Positions 1 to 7,589 of a stretch of DNA of 64,000 nt are shown in pieces (within the stretch, counting starts at the first letter, position 1; each line of letters opens with the position of its first letter). Under the pieces are notes generated by a model. The model did not search any database. It was not told the origin of the DNA and saw only the letters and a program-made list of their open reading frames with translations. Both the position numbers and the translations under genes were made by a program. The DNA is from Acrocarpospora corrugata (lineage in GTDB: Bacteria > Actinomycetota > Actinomycetes > Streptosporangiales > Streptosporangiaceae), in assembly GCF_009687845.1 (NCBI RefSeq), contig NZ_BLAD01000041.1:186001-250000 (forward strand), read 5' to 3'.

Positions 1-380
1 CGTTGGCTGCGGCGGAGGCGTGCATGAGCTCGCGAGCTCATGCGGAGACCGAAACATGGGCACGGCAAATGGCCGTCGAACGTGAGTACCTCGTGGCGGG
101 GCTGCGTGCACTGGGCGCTCACGTCGTTCCCGACCCACAGGCGTCGTTCGTGTGCGTGCGACTTCCGGCAGGCCGCGACAGCTCCGCCGGTTCGGTCGGG
201 AGCGAGAGGCCCTTGCATGTGCGGTTGGCTTTGCGGGCGAAAGGGTTCGCTGTTCGTCGGGGGGACACGTTTCCGGGGCTTGGGGAGGACTGGATTCGCG
301 TGGCTGTAAGGGATCCGGGGACCTCGGACGCGTTTCTTGAGGCGTTGGCGGCCACAATGAAGACATCCCCGACGCGTTGA
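1..380 (+). CDS. CobC-like PLP-dependent aminotransferase, C-terminal part (5' end outside window)
   Basis: The reading frame is open from the left edge, so only about 125 C-terminal residues are present. The segment has the small-domain pattern of class I/II aminotransferases: a variable stretch, then 'GFAVRRGDTFPGLGEDWIRVAV', where the Arg of the IRVAV motif typically contacts the substrate carboxylate. The gene ends 10 bp before cobT. That neighbour favours a CobC/CobD-type threonine-phosphate decarboxylase or the Rv2231c-type proteins of cobalamin synthesis, but a histidinol-phosphate aminotransferase cannot be excluded from the C-terminus alone. The PLP lysine lies outside the window. 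Family is fairly sure; substrate is inferred from context. Confidence 0.6.
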   Translation, partial: LAAAEACMSSRAHAETETWARQMAVEREYLVAGLRALGAHVVPDPQASFVCVRLPAGRDSSAGSVGSERPLHVRLALRAKGFAVRRGDTFPGLGEDWIRVAVRDPGTSDAFLEALAATMKTSPTR

Positions 381-390
381 GGAGTGTCCT

Positions 391-1830
391 GTGCCTAGCC
401 GTACCCGACTGAACGAGACTATTGCGGCGATCAGTTCACTGGACTTGGCGGCGATGGCTGAGGCCAGGGCGCACCAGGACCGGCTCACCAAACCGCGCGG
501 GTCGCTGGGCGCGCTGGAGGACGTAGCCGTCCGGCTTGCCGGAATCGCTGCGGTTTCGCCACCCCCGCTCCCGGAACCGGCAGCGCTGGCGATCTTCGCC
601 GCCGACCATGGCGTACACGCCCAAGGTGTCAGCCCATGGCCCCAGGAGGTCACCACCCAGATGGTGGCCAACTTCCTCGCGGGTGGCGCCGTCGCGAACG
701 CCTTCGCCGCCCAGGCGGGCATCACGGTCACCGTCGTCGACGTCGGCGTCGCCACCGACCTGCCCCCCGCCCCCAACCTCCGCGTCCACAAGGCTGGATA
801 CGGCACCGCCGACCTCTCCCAGGGCCCCGCCATGACAGAGGCCCAAGCCCTCACCGCCCTCTGCGCAGGCATCGAAACCGCCACCACCTTGATCGCCGAC
901 GGCGCCCGCTGCCTCATCACCGGCGACATGGGCATCGCCAACACCACCGCCTCAGCCGCCCTGATCTGCGCCTTCACCGGCAGCGACCCCACCGACGCAA
1001 CCGGCAGAGGAACCGGCATCGACGACACCACCCTCAACCACAAGATCGCCATAATCCGCCAGGCCCTGACCAAGAACGCAATCCCCGGCGCCGGACATGC
1101 ATCGCAGCCCCCGACCAAGAACGAGATTTCTGACGCTGGAGGTACGTCCCAGGCCCTAGCCACGAATGCAGGCCCCGGCATCGGTGATTCGTCGCAGGCC
1201 CTGACCGAGGGTGCGGTCACCGGCGCTGGAGGTACATCCCGGGCCCTGGCCACGAATGCAGGCCCCGGCGCTGGAGATCCGTCCCAGGCACTGGCGATGA
1301 ACGCAGTCTCCGGCATTGGAGATTCGTCGCAAGCACTGGCCGAGGCTGCGGTTTCTGGTGCTGGAGATTCGTTCCAGGCCCTAGCCGCGAATGAAGTCCC
1401 CAACGTTGGGGATTCGTCGCAGGCGCTGGCTGAGAATGCGATTCCCGGCGCTGGAGATCTGTCCCAGGCTCTGCGGATATTGGCGGCTGTTGGTGGGTTC
1501 GAGCATGCGGCGATTGCTGGGTTTGTGCTGGGGGCTGCTGCGCAGCGCGTTCCCGTTGTTCTGGATGGGGTGATCGCTGGTGCGGCGGCGCTGGTTGCGG
1601 CGGGGCTCGCGCCGGAGGCGATCGGGTATTGCGTCGCCGGGCATCGGTCGGCTGAGCCGGGGCATGCCATCGCGCTGGAGTTCCTGGGCCTGCGCCCGCT
1701 TGTTGACCTTGAGCTCAGGCTGGGTGAGGGTTCAGGTGGCCTGCTCGCCCAACCGCTGATCGTCGCCGCCGCCCGGGTCATGCATGATGTCGCCACCTTC
1801 GACTCCGCTGGGGTTTCCGACAAAACGTGA
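391..1830 (+). CDS. cobT: Nicotinate-nucleotide--dimethylbenzimidazole phosphoribosyltransferase with an internal repeat insertion
   Basis: CobT makes alpha-ribazole phosphate from nicotinate mononucleotide and dimethylbenzimidazole for the lower ligand of cobalamin. The GTG start follows a GAGGAG Shine-Dalgarno. Family motifs are intact: 'LTKPRGSLGALE' near residue 35, 'FAADHGV' near 70, 'GDMGIANTT' near 178, 'GTGIDD' near 208, and C-terminal 'GHRSAEPGH', whose Glu is the catalytic base in characterised CobT. The protein is 479 residues, against about 350 usually. The excess lies in residues 228-362: nine 15-residue units between the helix ending 'IIRQAL' and 'RILAAVGGFEHAA'. The rest aligns without gaps, so an active enzyme with an expanded surface loop is likely. 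It sits directly behind the CobC-like gene, probably in one operon. Confidence 0.92.
   Translation: MPSRTRLNETIAAISSLDLAAMAEARAHQDRLTKPRGSLGALEDVAVRLAGIAAVSPPPLPEPAALAIFAADHGVHAQGVSPWPQEVTTQMVANFLAGGAVANAFAAQAGITVTVVDVGVATDLPPAPNLRVHKAGYGTADLSQGPAMTEAQALTALCAGIETATTLIADGARCLITGDMGIANTTASAALICAFTGSDPTDATGRGTGIDDTTLNHKIAIIRQALTKNAIPGAGHASQPPTKNEISDAGGTSQALATNAGPGIGDSSQALTEGAVTGAGGTSRALATNAGPGAGDPSQALAMNAVSGIGDSSQALAEAAVSGAGDSFQALAANEVPNVGDSSQALAENAIPGAGDLSQALRILAAVGGFEHAAIAGFVLGAAAQRVPVVLDGVIAGAAALVAAGLAPEAIGYCVAGHRSAEPGHAIALEFLGLRPLVDLELRLGEGSGGLLAQPLIVAAARVMHDVATFDSAGVSDKT
1072..1476 (+). repeat. Nine in-frame 45-bp tandem repeats inside cobT
   Basis: Read in the cobT frame, this stretch divides exactly into nine 15-codon units of the type 'xNAxxGAGDxSQALA'. 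The units begin at 1072, 1117, 1162 and so on, and the last ends at 1476. They are diverged at both DNA and protein level. The final unit merges into the conserved helix 'ALRILAAVGG', which suggests the array grew by duplication of a native loop rather than by insertion of foreign DNA. Confidence 0.95.
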
Positions 1831-1886
1831 TCGTCGTGGTTCCTGGGGCTGATCGGTAGGTCAGGGCTTGGGTGGATGATGGTGGT

Positions 1887-2900
1887 ATGGCTAGGTATGG
1901 GCCTATGTATGGGCCGGACATCACGTTTCTTGGCGTCGAGCGCTGTGATCTGAGCGAGCCGAGCAGTTTCGCCGAGGCCGATGTGGTCATCGTCGGAGCG
2001 CCGTTCGACGGTGGGACCAGCAATCGGCCCGGGGCGCGGTTCGGGCCGCAGGCGTTGCGGCAGGCGTGTTATCTGGCTCATGACGGATCCCGGCCGAGCA
2101 TGGCGCTGCGCGTGGACGGCCTGAAGGATCTCAAGGTTCTCGACGCCGGTGACGTGGAGTGCTACTCGGGGGACATCGAGACCTCGATCAAGGACATCGA
2201 GGCCGCCGTCTACACGATCGCCAAGTCGGGCGCGATCCCGGTGATTCTCGGCGGCGACCACACGGTGGCTCTGCCGGACGCGCGCGGCGTCGCCCGGCAC
2301 CACGGCTTCGGTCGCGTCTCCATGATTCACTTCGACGCGCATGCGGACACCGGCGAGATCGAGTTCGGCCACCTCTACGGCCACGGGCAACCCATGCGCC
2401 GACTGATCGAATCCGGCGCGATCCGCGGCGACCGGTTTCTCCAGCTCGGCCTGCGCGGCTACTGGCCCGGCCCGAAGATCCTCGGCTGGATGGCGCAGCA
2501 GAACATGCGCTCCTATGAAATGACGGAAATCGTCGCCCGAGGGCTCACCGACTGCCTCACCGAGGCGTTCGTGATCGCGCAGGACGACTGCGATGGGATC
2601 TTCCTCTCGGTCGACATCGACGTCTGCGATCCCGGCCACGCCCCCGGCACCGGCACGCCCGAGCCCGGCGGCCTGTCGGCGCGCGAACTCCTCGACGCGG
2701 TTCGTCGCATTTGTTATGAGTTGCCGGTCGTCGGAGTCGAAGTCGTCGAGGTCGCGCCGCCGTACGATCACGCGGACATCACCGCCTTCCTTGGTAACCG
2801 TGTGGTGCTTGAGGCGCTCTCCGCCATCGCCCGCCGACGGGAGGTCGCCGCCGGTGGAGAGCCCTGGGACCCCCGGAAGCCCTTGCTGGAAGGGCGATAA
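1887..2900 (+). CDS. Agmatinase/arginase-family ureohydrolase
   Basis: This is a ureohydrolase of about 337 residues, which would release urea from agmatine, guanidinobutyrate or a related guanidine compound at a binuclear Mn site. Metal-binding blocks are complete and in order: 'GGDHT', 'HFDAHADT' and 'SVDIDVCDPGHAPGTGTPEPGG'. The form with TPEPGG is typical of agmatinase (SpeB) rather than arginase. The ATG at 1887 is chosen; a GTG at 1872 would add five residues and neither has a clearly better ribosome site. The gene lies between cobT and a siroheme synthase gene on the same strand, but no functional link with tetrapyrrole synthesis is evident. Family is certain; substrate is open. Confidence 0.88.
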   Translation: MARYGPMYGPDITFLGVERCDLSEPSSFAEADVVIVGAPFDGGTSNRPGARFGPQALRQACYLAHDGSRPSMALRVDGLKDLKVLDAGDVECYSGDIETSIKDIEAAVYTIAKSGAIPVILGGDHTVALPDARGVARHHGFGRVSMIHFDAHADTGEIEFGHLYGHGQPMRRLIESGAIRGDRFLQLGLRGYWPGPKILGWMAQQNMRSYEMTEIVARGLTDCLTEAFVIAQDDCDGIFLSVDIDVCDPGHAPGTGTPEPGGLSARELLDAVRRICYELPVVGVEVVEVAPPYDHADITAFLGNRVVLEALSAIARRREVAAGGEPWDPRKPLLEGR

Positions 2901-2979
2901 GGCGTATCTCGTCAGTGGCGTCACAGGTCAGGAGGTAGGTTTACCTCTTAACGGACCCGTATTGATCCAATGGGGAGAG

Positions 2980-4212
2980 ATGGCGCCCTATCTGCTCGGA
3001 TTGCGGCTCGACGGCCGGCGGGTGCTGGTCGTCGGAGGCGGACGCGTCGCCCAACGGCGGGTGCCCGCGCTCCTCGACGCGGGGGCGTCGATCACCCTGG
3101 TCTCGCCGAGCGTCACCCCGGCCCTGGATGACCTGATCGCCGATGGCCGGGTGGTGTGGGAACGCCGGCCGTACCAGCCGGGGGACTGCGACGGAGTCTG
3201 GCTGGTGCAGGCCTGCACCAGCAACCGGGACGCCAACACGGCCATTGCCGCCGAAGCCGAGGCCAAACGCATCTGGTGCGTACGCGCCGACGACAAGGAC
3301 GCCTCCGCCGCCTGGACCCCGGCCAGCGGCCGGGTGGACGAGGTCAGCGTCGCGATCACTGCGGGCGGCGACCCCCGCCGCGCCGCCGGCATCCGCGACG
3401 CCGTCGTGAGCGCCCTCCGCGACGGTACGGTCGACGCCCGCCGCCACCGCACCAAACCCGTCGGCGTGGCCCTGGTCGGCGGCGGCCCCGGCGACCCCGG
3501 CCTCATCACGGTCCGTGGCCGCCAACTGCTCGCCCAGGCCGACGTCGTCGTGGCCGACCGGCTGGCCCCACGCAGCCTGCTGGACGAACTCCCGCCAGAC
3601 GTCGAACTGATCGACGCGGCCAAAGTCCCGTACGGGCGGTTCCTGTCCCAGGAGCGGATCAACGAACTGCTCGTCGAGCACGCCAAAGCCGGGCGTTTCG
3701 TGGTCCGGCTCAAGGGCGGGGACCCGTTCGTGTTCGGGCGCGGTGGCGAGGAGATGATCGCGTGCGCCAAGGCGGGCGTGCCGGTCATGGTGGTGCCCGG
3801 CATCACCAGCGCGGTGGCCGTGCCGGCCGCGGCCGGGGTTCCGGTCACCCATCGGGGTGTGAGCCAGGACTTCCACGTCGTCTCCGTCCACGTGCCGCCT
3901 GGGCATCCGGATTCGACCGTTGACTGGAAGGGATTGGCGCGATCCCAGGGAACCCTGATACTTCTGATGGCGGTGGAACGTCTCGCGGAGATTGCTGAAA
4001 CGCTGCAAGGTGACGGACGTTCGCCGGAAACTCCCGTAATGGTGGTACAGGACGGTACTCTTCCCACCCAGCGCGCAGTAATCGCCACCTTGTCCACCGT
4101 GGCGGAGCGAGTGACCGCCGCCGGGCTTCGGCCCCCGGCGATCGTGATCGTCGGGGACGTCGTCGGAGTCGGCCAGGAGATTGAGATGGTGCGAGCGGAG
4201 CGGGTTCCGTGA
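2980..4212 (+). CDS. cysG: Siroheme synthase / uroporphyrinogen-III C-methyltransferase
   Basis: A two-domain protein of 410 residues. Residues 1-145 form the NAD-binding precorrin-2 dehydrogenase/ferrochelatase part ('VLVVGGGRVAQRR' Rossmann loop). Residues 155-400 form the SAM-dependent uroporphyrinogen-III methyltransferase, with 'GGGPGDPGLITVRG', 'VVRLKGGDPFVFGRGGEE' and 'VPGITSA'. It converts uroporphyrinogen III to precorrin-2 and onward to siroheme, fitting its position next to cobalamin genes. The ATG at 2980 has GGGGAG immediately upstream with short spacing. The frame stays open far upstream through the agmatinase gene, but that part is not homologous to the family. The stop overlaps the GTG of the following dynamin-like gene (GTGA), so the two are translationally coupled. 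E. coli CysG is about 457 residues. Confidence 0.9.
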   Translation: MAPYLLGLRLDGRRVLVVGGGRVAQRRVPALLDAGASITLVSPSVTPALDDLIADGRVVWERRPYQPGDCDGVWLVQACTSNRDANTAIAAEAEAKRIWCVRADDKDASAAWTPASGRVDEVSVAITAGGDPRRAAGIRDAVVSALRDGTVDARRHRTKPVGVALVGGGPGDPGLITVRGRQLLAQADVVVADRLAPRSLLDELPPDVELIDAAKVPYGRFLSQERINELLVEHAKAGRFVVRLKGGDPFVFGRGGEEMIACAKAGVPVMVVPGITSAVAVPAAAGVPVTHRGVSQDFHVVSVHVPPGHPDSTVDWKGLARSQGTLILLMAVERLAEIAETLQGDGRSPETPVMVVQDGTLPTQRAVIATLSTVAERVTAAGLRPPAIVIVGDVVGVGQEIEMVRAERVP

Positions 4213-7200
4213 AGTCGGCCGCCAACGTGCCCGGACACGAGCATGCCACCGGCGACGCGCCGGGTGACCCAGTGAGCGGCACCTCGGGAGAAACCGTGAA
4301 CGACCAGGTCGACGAGGGTCCTGGTGAGCAGACGGCATCGTTCCGTGCCATCAGGCCCGACGAACCACCCCCGGATTCCACCCCGGAACCGGTGATCAAC
4401 TCCGCGGCCGTGTCGGCGGCGCGGGCGAAGGCGCTGCCGGCGCAGGAGGGTGGCGCGGGCAAGAAGGGCGAGAGCGCGTGGTCCCATCTGTCGGTCAGCG
4501 GCACTCCAGCGCCCGACGATGAGCCCACTTCGGCCGCCGGCGACTCGGACGATACCCCCCAGTCTGCTCAGGACCCCGGCAAAGCGGACGAAAGTCCAAA
4601 CTACTTCAGAAAGTACGCCCCGGGTGCTTCCGTGAACCCTTCCCCCGCCGCGGACACCGCCTCCCCCGACGAATCTGACGGCTCGGATGGCTCTGGGGCC
4701 TCCTCGGACGACGCCTCGGCCTCCAGTGGCAGCTATTGGGACAAGCCAGGCGTTACCCCAAGCCCGCCGAGCGGCCCCAAGGTCTCCTCGACTAGCGCCA
4801 CGGGTTCCCTGGACAAGACAGCGGACCCCCGGGCCGACGCCAAGGATTCTTCGACCGGCACCACCTCCAAGGGCAGTTTCTGGGACCGGGTGGACGACAC
4901 CGCCCCTCCCTCCCGAGACGACCCCAAGGATTCCGCCGAGCCCCTCGAATCCCTGACCAAGGCCGACAGCCCTCCAAACGAGGCCACGGACCCCCAACCC
5001 GAAGCAGACACTTCCCCGGAAGACGTCGCCGACCCCCCGGCCAAGGCCAGTAGCTATTGGGACAAGGCCACAGATTCCACGGAACACGTAAGCGACGGCA
5101 CCGGCAGCGCGTCGGACGCCGCCGGCTCTCAGTCTGACGCAGACGACGCAACAGGTTCTGCGCCCAAGGTCGGCAGCTCCACGGGCGGTGCCTTTGGTTC
5201 CGCGGCGAAGACTGATAGCACTGCGAGCAGGACCGCCGTTTCCGCAGCCAGGGGTGACAACCCTTCGGACGTTGCCGCCGGTTCCGCGCCGAAGGCGGAT
5301 AGCTCTCCGGACGGTGCCTCCAATTTCTGGACCAAGGGCGACAACTCTTCGAGTGCCGCCGGTTCTGCGCCCAAGGCTGGCAGCCCCTCGGGCGGTGCCT
5401 TTGGTTCCGCGGCGAAGACTGATAGCTCTGCGGGCAGCGCCGCCGTTTCCGCAGCCAAAGGTGACAGCCCCTGGGGCAGTGCCGCTGGTTCCGCGCCGAA
5501 GGCCGACAGTGCGGTGGGCAGCGCCGCTGGTTTCTCGGCTGGAGATGACAGCCCTTCGGGCGGTGCCGCTGATTCCGCGGATAGAGGCGACAGCCCCTCG
5601 GGCGGTTCCGCCGGTCCCGCACCCAAGGCTGACAGCTCTGCGGGCGGTGCCGCCAGTTCTTCGGCCAGGGGTGACAGCCCCTCGGACGATGAGCCCGGCC
5701 GCCCGGCCAAGGGCAATGATTCCGCCGACGAGGCTGCGGGTTCTCCGCGTGATGTCAAGCGTCCCTCTGGTGGTGCTGTGATCATCCAGGGTCACCTCGT
5801 GGCCTCCTCCGACGGTTCTGCGGACAAGGAAGCCGCCGGTGGTGGTTGGCGGAACGAGGGTGGGGGTGCTTTCGGGGCGACGAGTGGAACGTTCGCGGGA
5901 GCCGTACAGGAAGAGAAGTTGCCTGAGGCGGTGTCGGCGGCTCTGACGGGAGCGTTGGCGCAGCTCAGGGAGGCTGTCACCGGGTTGCACTTCGGGCTGG
6001 ACGTGCCGGGCGCCGATGAGGCGCGCAAGGCGCAGGCGGCCGTGCTGACGCAGCTCGACGACTACGTGATTCCGCGCGTGCACATGAGCACGGCCCCGGC
6101 CCTGGTCGTGGTCGCGGGTAGCACCGGCGCGGGCAAGTCCACCCTGGTCAACACGCTCTCGGCGCAGCAGGTCAGTGCCACCGGGGTCCGCCGCCCGACC
6201 ACCGGCACCCCCGTGCTGGCCTGTCATCCGGACGACCGCGACTGGTTCGTCAAGGGTGACCTGCTCAGCGGCCTGACCCGGCTGGACAAGCCCGGCGTGG
6301 GCGTGGGCGCGGACAGCATCGTGATCGCCCCGACCGAACGCCTGCCGCAGGGCGTCGCCCTGCTCGACACCCCGGACATCGACTCGGTCGTCGAGGAGCA
6401 CCACCAGATCGCGCACCGGATGCTGGACGCCGCCGACCTGTGGGTGTTCGTCACCACCGCCGCCCGATACGCCGACGCCCCCTCCTGGGGCCTGCTCCGG
6501 CTGGCCAAGGAGCGCAACGCCCGACTGGTGATCATCCTGTCCCGGGTCCCGGAGAAGTCCCGCGACGTGATCGTCAAGCACTTCGTCCGCATGCTCGACG
6601 AGTACGGCTTGGGCGAGGTCGAACGTTTCATCGTCAACGAGAGCGCCGTCACCAACGGCAGGCTCCCCGACGACCAGGTCACCGAACTGCGCATGTGGCT
6701 GGCCGAACTGTCGGTGGACGACCAGCGGCGCACCACGGCCGTGCAGACCACGCTCAACGGCGTGCTCAACAGCTTCCGCAACCGCGTCCCGGCCCTCGCC
6801 CGGCACCTGGAGACCCAGGTGGCGCTCCGCGCGGACCTGCGCTCGGACGTGGACTCCGCATACATGAGCGCGCTGGCCGAGATCGACGAGGCCACCAGGA
6901 ACGGCTCGCTGCTGCGCGGCGAGGTGCTGGCCCGCTGGCAGGACTTCGCCGGATCCGGCGACCTCATGCGGACTTTACAACTCCGCCGCGCGGCCAAGTC
7001 CGGCCAGCAGGGCCCGGAACGCCTCCGCGCGCTGAAGGGCGCGCTGCACACCGGCCTCGAATCCGTGATCACCTCGGCCGCCCAGCGCGCCGCCGAGGAG
7101 GTCGTCACCCGCTGGCGGCAGCGTGCCGGGGCGGGCGACAAGCTGGCCGCCACCCCCGGTCTCGGCCGCCCGAGTGAGGAGTCGGTGCGCCGGACCGCCC

Positions 7201-7589
7201 GGATGGTCACCTCGTGGCAGGACCACGTGACCGAGCTGATCAGAACCGAGGGCGTGACCAAACGTTCGGTGGCCAAACTGGTCTCCTTCGACGTGCAGTC
7301 GCTGGCGTTGATCTTCACGGTGGGCCTGCTCGGCTACGGCACCACCGACGTGTCGGTCGGGTCAGGCAACAGCGCCCTGCCGCAGCGGCTGCTGCGCGGG
7401 CTACTCGGCGCCGAGTCGCTGCGCAGCATCAGCGCCAAGGCGCGCAGCGACCTGCGGGCCAGGATCGGCCTGCTCTTCGACGACGAGACGTTGCGCTACG
7501 TGGACGCGCTGGACAGCGCCGGGATCCCGGACGAAGCCGCGGCAACCCGGCTGTACCAGGCCACCTACAACCTTGAGGTAGCCAGATGA
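4209..7589 (+). CDS. Large dynamin-like GTPase with long disordered N-terminus (DynA-type)
   Basis: This protein has 1126 residues. Residues 1 to about 570 are low-complexity Ser/Ala/Asp/Gly/Pro. From about 315 to 510 they fall into loose 13-15-residue repeats ('GSAPKADSSxGGA' type), and an aromatic motif recurs at residues 131, 175, 223, 282 and 372. The GTPase follows: G1 'GSTGAGKST' at 637-645, a 'GVRRPTTGTP' switch region, and G3 'LLDTPDID' at 718. The usual (N/T)KxD motif is replaced by 'LSRVPEK'. A helical stalk-like C-terminus ends the protein. Together with the next gene it resembles the paired dynamin-like proteins DynA/DynB that stabilise sporulation septa in Streptomyces; that role here is inference. 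The GTG start overlaps the cysG stop, and the stop overlaps the next ATG. Confidence 0.8.
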   Translation: MKSAANVPGHEHATGDAPGDPVSGTSGETVNDQVDEGPGEQTASFRAIRPDEPPPDSTPEPVINSAAVSAARAKALPAQEGGAGKKGESAWSHLSVSGTPAPDDEPTSAAGDSDDTPQSAQDPGKADESPNYFRKYAPGASVNPSPAADTASPDESDGSDGSGASSDDASASSGSYWDKPGVTPSPPSGPKVSSTSATGSLDKTADPRADAKDSSTGTTSKGSFWDRVDDTAPPSRDDPKDSAEPLESLTKADSPPNEATDPQPEADTSPEDVADPPAKASSYWDKATDSTEHVSDGTGSASDAAGSQSDADDATGSAPKVGSSTGGAFGSAAKTDSTASRTAVSAARGDNPSDVAAGSAPKADSSPDGASNFWTKGDNSSSAAGSAPKAGSPSGGAFGSAAKTDSSAGSAAVSAAKGDSPWGSAAGSAPKADSAVGSAAGFSAGDDSPSGGAADSADRGDSPSGGSAGPAPKADSSAGGAASSSARGDSPSDDEPGRPAKGNDSADEAAGSPRDVKRPSGGAVIIQGHLVASSDGSADKEAAGGGWRNEGGGAFGATSGTFAGAVQEEKLPEAVSAALTGALAQLREAVTGLHFGLDVPGADEARKAQAAVLTQLDDYVIPRVHMSTAPALVVVAGSTGAGKSTLVNTLSAQQVSATGVRRPTTGTPVLACHPDDRDWFVKGDLLSGLTRLDKPGVGVGADSIVIAPTERLPQGVALLDTPDIDSVVEEHHQIAHRMLDAADLWVFVTTAARYADAPSWGLLRLAKERNARLVIILSRVPEKSRDVIVKHFVRMLDEYGLGEVERFIVNESAVTNGRLPDDQVTELRMWLAELSVDDQRRTTAVQTTLNGVLNSFRNRVPALARHLETQVALRADLRSDVDSAYMSALAEIDEATRNGSLLRGEVLARWQDFAGSGDLMRTLQLRRAAKSGQQGPERLRALKGALHTGLESVITSAAQRAAEEVVTRWRQRAGAGDKLAATPGLGRPSEESVRRTARMVTSWQDHVTELIRTEGVTKRSVAKLVSFDVQSLALIFTVGLLGYGTTDVSVGSGNSALPQRLLRGLLGAESLRSISAKARSDLRARIGLLFDDETLRYVDALDSAGIPDEAAATRLYQATYNLEVAR
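5155..5720 (+). repeat. Degenerate 39-45-bp repeats coding for the disordered region of the dynamin-like protein
   Basis: Roughly a dozen in-frame units of 13-15 codons with the pattern G-S-A-x-K-x-D-S-x-x-G-x-A. Two stretches about 225 bp apart are almost identical in protein ('FGSAAKTDS' near 5190 and 5400). The base pattern allows long open frames on other strands and frames, which are not genes. Confidence 0.75.

Noticed and set aside
2593-2979. Upstream extension of the siroheme synthase frame
   Set aside because: It runs through the agmatinase gene in another frame and has no similarity to CysG.
2988-6806. Open frame of 1272 codons on the minus strand across cysG and the dynamin-like gene
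   Set aside because: It mirrors the third-position GC bias and the repeats of the real genes; its product is a low-complexity Gly/Arg/Val string without family features.
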